Assembly: GCA_023974075.1 (NCBI GenBank)
Contig: JAMFTG010000747.1
Span: 46,681-110,680, forward strand
DNA: 64,000 nt
Direction: 5' to 3'
DNA from: Chaenocephalus aceratus
Lineage: Eukaryota; Chordata; Actinopteri; Perciformes; Channichthyidae
In this document: in pieces, positions 22,627 to 37,460 of the stretch
Position numbering within the stretch: the stretch's first letter is position 1
Layout: each line of letters starts with the position of its first letter
Translations under genes and position numbers: made by a program
Notes under the pieces: generated by a model
Databases searched by the model: none
What the model was told of the DNA's origin: nothing
What the model saw: only the letters and a program-made list of their open reading frames with translations

Positions 22627-23660
22627 GTAATACACATGTTGTGCATGGAACACAGTCAAGCTAGCTACATAGCTAGTAGCGAGCACGTTAGTTAGCATCA
22701 CATTACTTAGCCTTGTCATTTGTATTAGCCTTAACATGAAGTGAACCCAAATGTTAAACAGTAAGAGTAGTCATGATGGTAAGTATTTTGTGAAACATTT
22801 GAAGAGGAGCCTATCGCACCCTCCACCAGGTGCTAAGGGGGCGGGAGGTAGGCTAACGGCAGATTAGCATCTGCGATCTTTTCTACTTAATGCTATCTGC
22901 TCAAATGGTTAACATTGAACATTAAAAGATCAGGCAGTTCAGGGAGAGTCGAAGGAAGGAAGGCAGGCAGGCAGCTTTGCATGACATTTATTTATTATAG
23001 AAGGACCATGCATACAAAAACATTAATCTCAGCAAAGAGAAGAGATGCAATATGCCAGATTATAGCTAATAGCTCATTTCCATCTGTGGTCCATTCTTCT
23101 GGACGTGTTTCATTGTGATGATAGTGAGTCAATCTGTTTGTTGGAAAGACAGTAGTTGAGTGATTACTGAGAGAACATTATTAAAAGAGATAATTCTTTA
23201 AAGTGTTGTTACTGACCTTTTCTCTTTTATTTTCTTTACCTCACCTGTAACTGCTGAGACCCTGAGGAACATGCACACTGGACTGACCTGCTCTGGCAAC
23301 CTGATTTCCACTGTACGTAATAGTATTTGGTTATGGTATATTATTTTATATACATCAAAGGCACATGCACCCCCCAGAGACACACATGTATTGAGTGTGA
23401 TATTTTACATAGGTCAAGTGAAATCATCTTTACATACTAGAAAACTGTAGGAGCGGCAACTTGTTTTGAAATTGAATTTTTAATATCCGATAATAAGTTG
23501 ATCTGTTTTCTTTATTCTTCTCTCTTCCCAGCTCCATCCATCACCGTGCTCTGTTCCTGCAGGTCCTGCTTGCTAACCAATGCTCATATGTTTTTACACA
23601 ATTACAAATAAAGTCAATGTATTGTATGACATGAAGTTGTGCTTCATTCGGAGTCAATAA

Positions 23661-23813
<153 letters not shown>

Positions 23814-23845
23814 ACTGACCTGAGACCAGCACACCCAAACACAAC

Positions 23846-23861
23846 GGCTCTTTTAAGAGCC
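23846..23861 (+). other. Histone mRNA 3'-end stem-loop
   Basis: GGCTCTTTTAAGAGCC forms the canonical 6-bp stem and 4-base loop bound by SLBP, flanked by AC before and ACC after as in metazoan replication-dependent histone genes. It lies 32 bp after the H3 stop. Confidence 0.92.
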
Positions 23862-24592
23862 ACCTACAGTTGCAATCCTACGTTATTATAATGATTAAAC
23901 TGGTTCATGTGTCACTTAGTTTACTGAACCGTGATGAATGAAAGAAATGAGTGAGGTAGTGGTTTACTGAAGTTACAAAGACATTAATATGAGTAACAGG
24001 TCAGTGTAAACACAAGCTTCTGTCAACTATGGATCATTCAAACTATATACAAATATGTAATAAAGTTCTAAAACAAGTATTCGGTATATTCCTTGATAGC
24101 TTTTGGAGAAGGTTGTTTTTAAGTTTACTAAAATCTATCGTTTCAACTGTTTCACTTTATAAAAAGGAACAGGTGAGTAGAGCATCATTGAGTTTCTTAT
24201 TCTGTCAGTAAATTATCCAAATGAATGTTTTTCATTATTTTATTCAACCCTAAACAAATTGATTGTACCTTTTTAATAATGACCTTACATGGTTAAGTTA
24301 AATTAACTTCAGAAAATCAAATCTGTTCTGAGAAAAAACTAATAAATGTTTAAAGATAGGAACTTGCCATCCCACTGAAAAACAGTCCGTAGAGATTTTA
24401 AGGCGTAGTTGTAGTTCAGTCCAACGTTTCATTTGGATTCATTTCTCCAACAGTCAACTATTTTCATAAAGAATATATATATTTTTCAAAGTCAACTTTA
24501 TTGTCAATCTTACTCAGTTTGTGTTTATAGACAGAGATCAAAAATACTTTTAAATCAAATAAAATTATACAATTTACAGATATGTATACAAA

Positions 24593-24617
24593 TATATATA
24601 TATATATATATATATAT
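24593..24617. repeat. AT microsatellite
   Basis: A run of about 12 AT units in AT-rich sequence, separating the histone side from the nuclease side of the transposon. Confidence 0.9.
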
Positions 24618-24629
24618 CCTATATAATGA

Positions 24630-25389
24630 TGGTGGACACTTCACCTCCAGCAGGGCAGATGGCTGCACAAGTCCATCGGGGGATGCTCCCAAAACACCGA
24701 CTCACTCACAAAGAGACCAGACTCGAACACTGTCTCCTGATAGGCCTGCACAAAAGCCTTCACCCCTTCGGCCTCGTTTACAACCCCCCAGTTGACAGCC
24801 ATGACTCCGTCCAAGTTGTACCCCCCGAGCACCCTCTTCATGAGGGACGCGCATGGAGTGGATGAAAGTCCCGACCGCGGCACAGCACCAAACTTGCTGG
24901 CTGTCAACCTGCCCCGCCTGTGTAACTGCCACTTTGTCCGCTGTCCTCCGGTGGCTGTCTGGATGGCAGCTTGCTGGTCTCTGCTCAGTCGTATTGAGGC
25001 AAGAATTGCCTCAAGCCCCCATGCCCCTTCACCAGCTCCGGCACGGTGACAATGGCCTGATGTTGAGACCGCGGCTCTGGCTCAGGTGACAAAAGCCATG
25101 CCATGCCACACTGTGCGCCCCTCAGTGCAGACCTGAACCAGTCTACATCCTGAGTGGCGATGTCTCTGGCCAGTGGGTTGTATGTCTCCTCTCGCTGTTG
25201 GTAAAGTTGAGACACCGGCCGGACTACTTGTGAAGTGCCAGGCTTCCTCCACTGGCACTCAACATCTGTGGAGCTGATCTGCCACATGGCACATATTGGC
25301 AATGCTGCAGCGTGGCTGCATTTGTACATCCCCCGTGCACAATCACAGACAGCGCTCTGCATCGCGCCATCGTCTCCCATGCAGATCTG
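24630..25389 (-). pseudogene. SWIM-finger plus YqaJ-like nuclease, frameshifted
   Basis: On the minus strand the coding region opens after a TTTGTACAG acceptor at about 25389. It encodes a SWIM finger, CDCARGMYKCSH (C-x-C-x6-C-x-H), followed by STDVECQWRKP. After a frameshift near 25000 comes the YqaJ-type region: KGRLTASKFGAV-like (here RRGRLTASKFGAV), LLKRVLGGY-like (SLMKRVLGGY) and AVNWGVVNEAEGVKAF. The expected GASPDG-like block is present only in a shifted frame near 24660. YqaJ proteins are phage-type exonucleases. In ISL2EU elements this is the second protein, of unknown mechanism. Confidence 0.65.
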
Positions 25390-26604
25390 TACAAATAAAG
25401 TAAGTACCATGTTTGTTAGCATGCTATAATAGATTGAATGAGCCATAATACAAGGATGGTCCGGATCTGGGGGTGAGAGGGGTTATTTTTCCATAGTTTT
25501 GTCTGATTGTTGTTATTGTTTGTTTTTTCTGTATTTTTTGTAATGTGTGTTGTACTGGTTGTGATTGTACATTGTATTTTTCTAAATGTGTATGAATACA
25601 TTTTTGAAAAACATTTGATCAACAATAAAAAAGGATTTGGTCAGGATCTAGACTCAGTGTGTAGTTTATTAATTAATCAATGCTCTCTACATTAGGAAAA
25701 CACATACCAGTGTACCCGAGGGAGTCACACACAGCTGTGCCTGGATAACCAAACAAACATCATATGTGTCATTCGTGGCACAATTCAAACGTGATCAAAA
25801 GATAACCTTTCTCTCTCCATTGACTTCAATGTATAATTTTACGCTTCCGGGGTCCCATGGAGGCTCCCGGAAAGGGAGGGACTTCGCCTCTCTATTACCA
25901 ATATGACCCAAAGTGGTTGAACACTGTATACAGTACACAATAATAAATCAGTTCATAGTCATCAGAAAATTAGCAGTGAATTAACTTTTTGAAATGTTTG
26001 AGTTAAAACAATCAATTTTCTTTCAGAAGCTTGTAATGTTCGGTCTTACAGTGTGCAAGAACACTGGTGATTCTGTGAAATCACTGGCTGATTAGTGGTT
26101 TTGAAAAATCACTGTTGTGGTTGTAGTGGTTTTTCAAAATCACTTACTAATGATTCAATAAGTTACAGAATTGTATAATTATATAAATATAGGTAAAATA
26201 TAGGGATAAAATATAGGTTACATACCTTGTGTTGTGAGAAATGACAAAAAGATGGTTCCAGAATGATTCAGAAGTGGGAAAATGAATAAAGCAACCTCTG
26301 GGTTAAAAATAACCCAGGCAGGTGTTCAACTGCAATTGAAGCCCTAATAACCCCTTTGACCCAGCATGAACAACCCACCAGTGTGTTTACAGTAATAACC
26401 CATCATTACGACCCAGCCAAATCAACCCAGCAATGTGTTTATATAAATAACCCAGCATTTTTAAGAGTGTACTGAAGACCCTCAGCCACGCCCCGACACA
26501 TGGGGTGACGCCGGCCAATCACAAAGCTTTGATGCGTTCAAGTGCATTATTCTGGCACAGGAAGATTATGTTATAGGACATTAACGATAAAACAGAATAT
26601 TGTT

Positions 26605-27074
26605 GTTCTATTTTTAGACACATCTCGCGATCGACTGGTTGGGCACCCCTGGGCTAGACCATAGGTCTGTTGTGGTGGCAAAGTAGTCAGCTGAAGCCAC
26701 ATCTCTCTCAACTTCCCCACGGCATTTGTCACATAGTGCAGGCAGCGCAGACCTGCTGAAATAATACCGAGACGGCATCGCGTCACGCTTGTCCAACGTG
26801 TTGACAAGTTGCTTAAAGCCCTGGTTGCTAACAGTGCTAACTGGGCACATATCTTTAGCGATGTGAAATGTAATGGCAAAGTACTTGCAAATAGTGGAAA
26901 TAGTTTTACCCTTCTTTTTAACGAGTTGCTGCTCTTGTTCTGACATCTTCGCTCGCGCTGAACACTCACAACACATGTCACTCCCACGTGGCCGAGTTTT
27001 TTTTTTTTTAGGTCAATTATGCTGTTTTCATAATCGTAATCGCGATTACAATACGATTAATTGCACAGCCCTAC
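26605..27074 (-). pseudogene. hAT (ZBED-type) transposase fragment and terminal repeats
   Basis: The right end is the complement of AGTAGGGCTGTGCAATTAAT, a hAT-type terminus. Within, on the minus strand, the frame 26976-26614 contains AITFHIAKDMCPVSTV, NTLDKRDAMPSRYYFSRSAL and YFATTTDLWSS, the region preceding the RNase-H-like core of ZBED-type hAT transposases. At 26608-26650 a second hAT end (complement of CAGGGGTGCCCAACCAGTCG) abuts it. Truncated and not functional. Confidence 0.75.
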
Positions 27075-27469
27075 TCAGGTGTGTCTTGGAAAGTTGAATG
27101 GCCAGACATGGTCTGCAGAAGGCAAATGTAATCCACAGGATCAAAAGCATGGTCTCTCAAAATGACGTTTCATACAGACACGACAAAGTTTAGACAATAA
27201 TTAGACAAAAAAACAAAACACAAGAGGAAAGGAGCATACTGAGACTCGCAGTGACAAGATGCCGTCTCCCTCTGTCTCCTGTATACCAGAGGTGGGAGTA
27301 AGTCATACATGTGCAAGTCTCAAGTTACTGGGGTGAGAGTCAAGCAAGTCAAGTCCTACGAAATCCTGATGAATAACCCCAGTTTAAATCCGTTAAAAGA
27401 CAGTGGTTATGAAACTAGAGTTTTATTTTCAACATTAACAATAATGGAGAGTGGGGCTCTGAAATCATA

Positions 27470-28148
<679 letters not shown>

Positions 28149-28211
<63 letters not shown>
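28149..28211 (+). repeat. GT microsatellite, right half
   Basis: About 31 GT units following the LTR. Confidence 0.97.
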
Positions 28212-28212
<1 letters not shown>

Positions 28213-28944
28213 CGTAGCAGCCTGCGGTCGCTCGTTAGCTGTTCTAATGAAGGTAAACACAGTGAAGGCACAGCTCTTTGCAGCTGGTGCTGCTCTTCTC
28301 AGATTCTGCTGAGTTACACGTTACTGCCTCCTGGTGCTGCAGAGATTTCATGAAGTGAAGGAGGGTTTTCGTCTATAAAGCAGCAGATACTGTGAGAGTC
28401 ACAGACATGAATACATAGGTCAAGGCAGACTGGTTCACAGACTCTCCTGTTTTGCCGATCCGGTGCTTGGACAAATAACTCTACACCCCTGGCCGAAATG
28501 TCCCTAAAATGAAGTCCGAGTTTGAAATATATCTCAAATAATGTATGTATTTCCCCACATAAACATAACCGTCTGCAATGAAACGGCTGTCTCCTGTGCG
28601 CTCCACTTCCTCCTTTCTCTCTCTTTTTTTTCTTTCATTGCCCTCTAGGGGCTTCGTACAATACAAAAACAAATGCAAATATTTTATTTTAAAAAGTAAA
28701 GTCCTTTCGAGTCATCTGTCTCAAGTCATGAATACCAAGTCAAGTCGAGTCTTTTATCAATGTTAGTCAAGCAAGTCTCAAGTAAAAAATTAGGCAAGTC
28801 AACTCATTTGACTCGAGTCAAGTCATGTGACTCGAGTCCCCCACCTCTGGTATATACTTTGGTTAGAATATTGCTGTATTACTGTATCAAATATAATAAA
28901 CACAAACAGTTGATAAGTAGTATTTTGTTAACTCAAGTTTTATA

Positions 28945-29996
28945 TTAAAGGGGACCTATCATGCAAAATGCACTCTTGTACGTCTTTTATACATAAACAT
29001 GTGTCCCCAGTGTTCCAGGGAACTCACCAAGTGTCAGAAAACACAACCCTCTCTATTTTCCTCCTTACCCAAATCTCTAAAAAAGGGGCTGCAACGGATC
29101 TGATACAGACTGATACAGATTTGAACACTTTACTGACGTCAGTAAAGTGGTGCTACGGCTGTTGGTCAATTCTCCACCTATCAGGGGAATGAGAGGTTGG
29201 GCCACGGCCGGCCATTGCCGCTCGAAAGCGCTGGAGACGCTGTAGTACATATGCCAGGCCTGTAAGTGGCGCTGTAGTCTGCAACAAAAGCAGTGAAGAA
29301 GACTTCCCTTGCATGGTTGCCATAGTTGCCCTTCTGTTTATTCTCCGCTGTGGCTCTTTTTCTATAGTTGTATGTATTGATTTAAATTGACATGCATCCG
29401 CTAAGAAAAATAGTCCGTTGTTACCGTTTGAACTAAGCAACGGCAGGAACTGCTTCGATAGCGTTTTTTGAGGACCTTTTTGATTACAGATTTGAAAACA
29501 TCGCTCCTTGCTTTAAAAGTAGCACAATTAATTATGTCAAACCTTGGGAAGTATCTAGATATCCCTGCCCTAATGCCAAAGGAACTGCACACTGAATATG
29601 TGTCGCCGTTTGATGTCTATGTCTGGACCGCTGCGTAAAAAGGAGGGTTTCTGCCCCGTTACTTCTCTTCTTTCTTCTATAAGAATAAAACACGGTGGAC
29701 GGAGATCTCTTTTTCTCCCCCTCTTCTCCCCGCTGCAGCCCAGCAGCTGATCTCAGAGCATGCTCCTCTCTCCTGCAGGGCGGCGTGGCCAGCTGCAGGG
29801 GGGCGTGGTCAGCTGCTGCTCACAGAATCAGCCCCCCTGCAAAAACAGCGCTGGAAAGAGCAAATAGAGCGAAATGAGGCGTGTCTAAAATGCAGGATCT
29901 TTTTGGTATTTTGAAAAATATACTATATTTATATACTTAATATGGGTATGGCCCTACAATATATTGTTCAAATATAGCATGATAGGTCCACTTTAA
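28945..29996. mobile_element. TTAA-flanked transposon, locus B
   Basis: TTAA at 28945-28948 and 29993-29996 brackets AGGGGACCTATCATGC and the complement of AGTGGACCTATCATGC. It is the undisturbed homologue of 11271-13198 and provides the empty site for the hAT insertion there. No intact transposase. Confidence 0.75.
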
Positions 29997-30074
29997 GTGA
30001 GTTTTTATTTTGTTAACTTGTGTATTTATGCTTTTTAGATTGACTTTCTCTCTTTCTCTGTCCTTCTGTTCTAG

Positions 30075-30689
<615 letters not shown>

Positions 30690-31796
30690 TGTGTTTCAGA
30701 GTGTAGGAGCCGCAATTAAGCATATTTTGTTTTTTCACAGTTTACAATAAACAATTCCCATCTATTGGCCTTGTGTTGGGTAATCCTTTTTTCCATTACA
30801 GATCCCATCCCAACAGCGCCATCTGTTGACGTAACGTCAGAATTGACATGCATAATGTTCACTGTTCCTTTAAGTTTCGTTTTCTGGCTTTCAGTCTGCC
30901 GACAGCTGTTTCAACCAGCTGACATTATTGCAGCATTAAATCCAAGCCATTGTCTGATGCAGCTTATGATTCCAATATACGATCCAGTTTGAATGCTGCT
31001 CATACCCGGCCGCTTTCCCAGCCTTGGCTCTCGGCCTCTCCTTTCGCCTCTTGATGAGCGCAGGTGGTGACAATCTCCAGCTGATTGTGGCGTGTTGTCC
31101 AGCTGATCCGGGATGACGGTGTCGGTTGTGAAGTAATCCAATTGTTTGTCCGGTGAAAACGATCCTTAATCCAATGCGATATGTTTCTTATTGTCCAGTT
31201 TCACTCATAGAGTACGATTCTATGTTCCAGTGTCCTATATCTTTTTGCCATTACTTCACAGGAGGGTTTAGAGTGATCCTGACACAGACACAAACATATG
31301 AAGTTCCGGTCTTTTGCTGCAGTTTTAGAATGATGTTTTAGTGCTTTACATACCAAGGTTTAAGTACACGGTGTCAATAGTTGTAGTATGAGCATCTGCT
31401 GGGTCTGGGCTGGCCGTCTGGTAGAATCGGTATGCTCTAACTCCTGTGTCCTCTTCCTCTCCTGTCACCTATGACCCCTTTTATACACCCCACCACCAAG
31501 TGTTCTAAAATAATATTGCATTATACATATAAATAAGGTAAACTGAGACACCAACAACACCCATAAAATGGCTCCTCCAAAGAGTGTGGGAAAACCTTTT
31601 CTTAAAGTCTTCACCTTAAAGTCCATGAGCGAGTTTCACTGTTCACATGCTTCATGTATCTGGAACATATTTACGATGTTTTCAGTTTGACTCTATTCTC
31701 TTGTTGAAATGATCAGACTACCACAAATAAAATGTGGGACTCGTCACCCTGCGTATTTGTTGTGTGTTGCAGCATATTATAAACATCCCCTTATCT
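30690..31796 (+). other. 3' region of zinc-finger locus B
   Basis: It matches loci A and C. It contains AATAAA soon after the stop (about 30747), the empty AT target of the THAP element (CCCATCTATTGGCC at 30757-30770), and the decayed finger KECGKTFS-stop-HLKVHERVS at 31579-31641. No intact gene. Confidence 0.5.
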
Positions 31797-33872
31797 TCAA
31801 ATAGCCAGGTTGTGTAGTGATGTATTTGAGGTGTACTGTCCACATCGCAGACCTGAAGTCGTGCAGTCAATGGATGCGAAGTGTACAGGACCTTGGTCTC
31901 TGAGACTCAAAAAGCCTTTCTCGCTTACCTGTCCACTTTGCAGACCTGAGATCCTGCAGTCATTTCTCAAAGATGGTGTGGCATACAGGGAGGTGCAAAC
32001 TCCTGATGGCATGGACTGTATTTATAGTGGACATCTGCAACCCTAGAAAACAAGATAACATTAGGAAAATCAATGTATACAACCCATGTCCAAATCTAAC
32101 CACTGATATATTTAAAGAAATAGCAGAACATAAACATAGGGAGGAAGTTTGGTGTGGTGATTTCAATGCACACAACCGTCTATGGGCAGCAGCCATACAG
32201 ACAGTAACGGAAACATCGTGGAGGAAATGCTGGAGGAAAGAACACTAGCATGCCTTAATGATGGACATGGCACAAGAGTAGATGTTCACAGGGGAACGTC
32301 TCATGCCTGGATCTGACGTTAGTGTCAAACTGTTTGGTTCATGTGAATGGTTTGTTTTGAATAACTCACTGGAGGAAGTGACCATTATCCAGTGCTTCCT
32401 AAAGTGAATAATAATGTGTAGATGCAGGAAGGAGGTGTGATAACCAGGTGGTGCTTTGCTAAAGCTGATTGGGGGAATGTAGGATATGGTGTGAGGAGTC
32501 GGTACACCTGCTAACATCAGAGGGAAGCACAGAGGTCATCACAAGCCACATAACGCAACATATACTATAGAAGGCAGGTATGTGAGGAAGGACACTTGAG
32601 AGAGAGCATGCAGAGAGTTGTGTTCTACCATTGGCAGAGGAGTAACACCAGGTGATGTCTGGTCCATGTTTCAGCAGATGAGTGGGGAAAGGAATCCATT
32701 AGAATGCCAGCTTTGGTTGATGGGGAGAGGCTGGCAGTGACGGATAAAGAGAAGGCAGGTATGTGAGGAAGGACACTTGCAGCAGTACATAGTGGGGAGC
32801 ATCTCAGTGATATCCATAGGCAGCAAACACAGCAGTTGCTAGCAGAGAATGAAAAGGTGAAGGAGAAGACACAGGATGATAAGTCAGCTCTGGATGTGGA
32901 ATTAGTGAGAGTGAGTAATGACGAGGGGAAACATTGAGAATGAAAGAGATAGTGGCAATAGTGTACGTTGACATTGAAAGGCGTATGACTCTGTGTGGAG
33001 GAGGGGCTACTGATCACATGGAGGAGGGGCTACTGATCACATGGAGGAGGGGCTACTGATCACATGGAGGAGGGGCTACTGATCACATGGAGGAGGGGCT
33101 ACTGATCACATGGAGGAGGGGCTACTGATCACATGGAGGAGGGGCTACTGATCACATGGAGGAGGGGCTACTGATCACATGGAGGAGAATGGGTATTGGA
33201 GGGAGAATGATCAATGGGGTAAGGGCCTTTTGAACAGACAGGACGTTTAGAGGAAAGGTTGGAGCAGATGTTTCCAGTTATTTAGAAATAGAAAACGGTA
33301 TCCCCCGAGGGAGTGCAGTCAGTCCAATATTATTAACATCATGATTAATGACATGTTGACATGCTGAGACTCATACATCCAATGGGCTCTCCACGCAGAG
33401 GATGGGGCTCTGTGGATGAGGGGAAGACGTGCCCCATACGTAATGGAGAAGCTGGAGCGACTAAAGAAGTGGAGAGGTGGTCATATAACTGGATTCAAAA
33501 TGTCAGAAAGCAAGTCATGCTACATGGTATTTACAAACAAACGCAAGACTGATGGCCAACAGCCAACACTCTATGATCGTCCAATGACAAAGCTGAATGA
33601 GTTCAAATACCTAGGACTGTGGTCTGATAGCAAACACACATGGGACATGCATATTAATCAAGTGGAGACACAATGCTAAAAGTATTAAATGTATTGCGAG
33701 CTGTAGCTGGATGCAGCTGGGGCGCAGACAAACAAGCATTAGTAGACATGTACAGATCCATGATGAGGTCCACAACAGACTGTGGTTGCATAGCGTTTGG
33801 AGCAGCAGCAAAACATCACTTACAAACTGAGAGACTGCAATATAAAGCCTTGAGGTGTGTATTGGAGCGATA
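31797..33872 (+). pseudogene. I/Nimb-type LINE ORF2 fragment, locus B
   Basis: Endonuclease pieces include KINVYNPCPNLTTDIFKEI and EEVWCGDFNAHNRLW (about 32070-32190), then NGNIVEEMLEERTLACLNDG after a frameshift. RT upstream sequence lies at about 32650-32900. RT itself continues after a gap with AYDSVWRRG, a 23-bp minisatellite, IMINDML, and HAEDGALWMRG, where the catalytic ADD reads AED. Later blocks are FKYLGLWSDSKHTW and ALVDMYRSMMRSTTDCGC. Frameshifts and deletions make it dead. The same fragment occurs in loci A and C. Confidence 0.8.
32997..33187 (+). repeat. 23-bp minisatellite inside LINE RT, about 8 copies
   Basis: Near-perfect tandem copies of GGAGGAGGGGCTACTGATCA plus CAT, at the same place as the five-copy array of locus A. 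Since 23 is not a multiple of three, each copy shifts the frame. Confidence 0.95.
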
Positions 33873-34061
33873 AGTCAACTGTTAGCTTATCGACAGGCCT
33901 CTGCACACAATGAAACAGTGGAGACAAACATGTGCTTGGCTTTCATTAGTGAATGAAACTGAGAGCCCTTTATAGTCTGTGTCCAATATTGTGTATTTGT
34001 ATATATTGTATATCCTATATATATGCTAAGGTCCCGCTACTGACACGATAGCAGTCATTTA

Positions 34062-34295
34062 GTGCGCATATGTGTAATTAAATATCAAAATCTCACTCCA
34101 GCCAGGGACCCACAGCTAGCAACCCTGGTTAGCTTCAGAGCTAGCAGTCTGTGTTGTAAACAAAGACAGGACGAGCTGGAAATGAAACAAACGATACTTA
34201 GAAACTGGTTAAAAGTTTCTGATGGAAGGAAACGACCTCTTCTCTCTTTGAATGTGGTTTATACCTTTCAGGTAACAGCAACAGTTAAAGCCTGA
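34062..34295 (+). other. Open segment of unknown function, locus B copy
   Basis: A 77-codon open stretch (first codon GTG, internal ATG at MKQTI) whose translation is identical to 58929-59162. It includes SFRASSLCCKQRQDELEM and NWLKVSDGRKRPLLSLNVV. No family was recognised. It could be an exon, since TTTCAGGTAACA near its end resembles splice signals, or simply part of a duplicated repeat. Confidence 0.35.
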
Positions 34296-34495
34296 CAATG
34301 AACCGTTTGGCTGCACCCGCACTGCGAGGGGGGCCAAGTTCCCATCAGCAGAAACACGTGGGTTTGCTATCCTGGCTCCAAGATGGTGGAACGAGCTCCC
34401 ATTGACATCAGGACAGCAGAAAGCTCACACACCTTCCAGACTGAAACTCATCTCTCTGGACTCCACCTCCAGCCATAGAACTACGAACAAAGCAC
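34296..34495 (+). pseudogene. LINE C-terminal fragment, locus B
   Basis: The frame contains ILAPRWWNELPL-like sequence (LAPRWWNELPLTSGQQKAH) and SRLKLISLDSTSSH, resembling the C-terminal segment of L2/CR1-type LINE proteins. It is shared with 59163-59360 of locus C, where the fragment extends further. Confidence 0.5.
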
Positions 34496-35227
34496 GTATA
34501 TACTAACAAAGGAATGCATATGTTTAATAAGATGAGAGAAGAGTTACACATCATGTGAAACTAAAACTGGTATATTTAAGCAATAGCTCACGACAGGCCG
34601 TGATATATGCTCATTATATCACAGCTAAGGGGCGTGGTTCGGCCCGACGCGAAGCCTTCTGCGCGAAACATAGTGCGAGGTGGTTGCTATGCAACAACAC
34701 TAACAGCTAGCGAACATATTAGACCAACACACTCTCACTCCCTAAGCGTCCAATAGCGACGTTTGGTCAGTGTCCGTGGCGTCCAATTTTGACGCTCCTA
34801 GTCTCCTTCAGCGTCATAAAGGGACGCAAATAGCTTTCAACTGATTGCAATGTATTCCCATCTGCGTCGGGATTTGACGCTCATGGAAGCACGGCATTCG
34901 TTTATGCCGGCTGCCCTTAAAGGCAATGTGAGCATCCATTCCCATTGGATAACGGAGAATTTTACACCCGGAAGTAAGTACTCCTCTTACTGTCGATTGA
35001 TTTTACAGTGATATCTGCACTACTCATCGACTAAAAAACACCAGATTATCCTTGTTAATTACACAACATTGATTGGTTTAAATTGTGTGCAATGCTTTTG
35101 TATTTTTCCCCTTCGATTCGGAGAAACAAATATGTTTTCTGAGTAAAGGATGGCAGAAGACACTACACTACCCAGAATCCCCAGCTATCATTTGGCCTAC
35201 ACCATGTGCTCTGTTTGACAAACCCCG

Positions 35228-37078
35228 TTTTTTTCACCATTCATTCCGATGGCTGGCGTCTATGTCACGTGATCTTCAAATTTCTCCCTGCAGAAAAAGA
35301 AAACATGGCCGAAATTCGTTTTATTGTCGGTAGAAAATGCCTATTTTAAAGTTAGATTGGCCATCAAAATGCGTTTTGATGTCATTTGATGCGAGAAATA
35401 TGAGTTGTTATTTCAGATTATGTGTGCAGTGGATGTACATGATCTTTAGTTTGCTAGTTATTACGAAGATTACTTCAGGAAATCGCGACGTTTTCATTGT
35501 TACCAAGGTGGTTGCTAGGGACGCTGCTATCGATATTATTTATGTTATGTTGTGTAACTGTTTAATGGTGTTATCTTTATTGCTACCCCCCTTCCCCGTC
35601 AATGTATAGTGTTGGTCCACAGCCTAAACATATTAGTTTAACAAAATCCGCACACCGTCATTAACAAATACCGGAAACAGACCAAAATAATAATAATACC
35701 TTATTCCGAGTGTGCTTGCTTTTCTCTTTGAAAGTCATCACATAACGGCATTGTAATACACGGTTCGGCTGCATTACATATTACATATCTGCCGTAGTTC
35801 TGTATTTATAGAGCCCTGATGAGAAGACAAACATGAGGAACTGAAAACGTGACGTGGATCATAAATATATCAGCCATTAAACAACATCTTACATTTCTTT
35901 TCACACAATACGTCTCCTTGCAGTATCAACACTAATTCGGCTCACTTTTATATTTGATCCAATTGGTAGATAGGCTGTATTTACACCATAAAGGTGCACA
36001 GCTGATATCAAGGGACACCTGGTGGTTAAAGCATGTTATTGAATTTCAATATTTTTATTAGATATTAATACGATCCCTATAAAGTATATTCATTACTCGT
36101 TATTCTCTACTAATTGTTAATTAAAGACTGTATATAATGACTATTTTGCACATCCCTTTCAAGATTTCAAGATTTTCTAAGGTTTATTGACATATCATAT
36201 ACACAACTGTGGTGTAGTTCTGCACTGAATGAAAAACTTGGGTTGCAGGTTCCTCAATAGTGCATTACAAGACATCTATCAATATTTGTGCATACCTCCA
36301 GCAATGTTAACTATGTTGAAGCACTTATTTTAACTGATATTATACATAATGTATTATACTCTTATAAGATGTATGTAGATATTTCATCTCCGGCCTTGTC
36401 AGGTATTGAACAATCAATAAATAAAGAACACAGAATTGTTGAATATAAAACACAGAATTTATGTGATTATACTAAATGATTTTCAAATAAATACAACTGC
36501 ATATTTAACTGTTACACATGCTGATGTAACGCAAATGTTCCAACTTGGGATCAATAAAGTATATCTTATCTTAAGCTGATCGATGGCTACTGCCATATTT
36601 GCAAAATGTGCCTCTGAACCTTGACAAGTGCATGTTTCAGGCTTATCAATTAATGTAATGTAATGTTATCACAGGGGTCACAGACATAAGACCAGCTGTT
36701 AAATAAAGCTCCTCTGACCTTAGCTGGCATGTGGGTATATATTAATACTGCCCATAATGGGCACAAGCAATTTTCACCCATTTATTAATGATATGTTTTA
36801 AATGTGAGTGTTTCCTGTCCCCTAAACCTCCAGGGATGTACACAGTTTAATACTGGCAACTTCTTATTATGGGAAATACGAAAACGTCTTTTAAAACTAC
36901 AACTCCCAGTAGAGACGTGCCATAGAGAACATGTTGCGAAACAGAATAGCCAGCATGTGTAGTTCTGGGGACGGGGTGGGGGAGGGGGGACGCGGTGGAC
37001 CCGTTCAAATCCAGTTTTGGACAGTCTGCCTGGTTCCATCCCATTTCAAGTGCTGTTCGAGAATCGGCTTAACCCTCG
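35228..37078. other. Interior of the long-inverted-repeat element, no gene recognised
   Basis: Short frames exist but none shows motifs. A LINE-type 3' terminus (GGGATCAATAAAGTATATC) is visible at 36549-36567, indicating a small LINE fragment at about 36150-36575. ACTACAACTCCCAGTAGAGA at 36897-36916 resembles a terminal motif of other fish repeats. Confidence 0.45.
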
Positions 37079-37251
37079 TGTAGTGTTGTCATTTGGTAGG
37101 TGTATCTTGCTTTGTTATAGACAACTCAGGAGACAGCGAGTATCGTTAACTGTGCTTTATTCCCGCTCTGTACAACCTAATAATCCGTGTCCCGCATATC
37201 ACATTCCGGGTATCCACAACTCCGGACCAAATAGTATGTAACAACATTACA
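37079..37251 (-). repeat. Gypsy 3' LTR
   Basis: On the minus strand it starts TGTAATGTTGTTACATAC and ends CAACACTACA (TG...CA termini). Confidence 0.95.
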
Positions 37252-37261
37252 TCCCTCCCTT
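37252..37261 (-). promoter_or_regulatory. Polypurine tract
   Basis: The minus strand reads AAGGGAGGGA immediately before the 3' LTR, the expected plus-strand priming site. Confidence 0.9.
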
Positions 37262-37460
37262 ATTTCAGATGAACATTGCCTTTTGATATTAACGAAATGT
37301 AAATAAGAATTGCAGTAAGAAAGGTCTCTTATTCTTAGTAATCAAATAAAGAAATTAATATCTCATTGTTTTAACTTAAATGACTAAGTCTTCTTTGTCA
37401 CTAGCAAAAATGTCCTTTTTGTAATTGTTCAACTATCTGCAGTCTCTTGACTTCTTTAAG

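Noticed and set aside
32997..33187. Regular 23-bp repeats as a CRISPR-like array
   Set aside because: Copies are directly adjacent with no spacers, and the unit derives from LINE coding sequence. The same holds for the 20-bp and 51-bp arrays.
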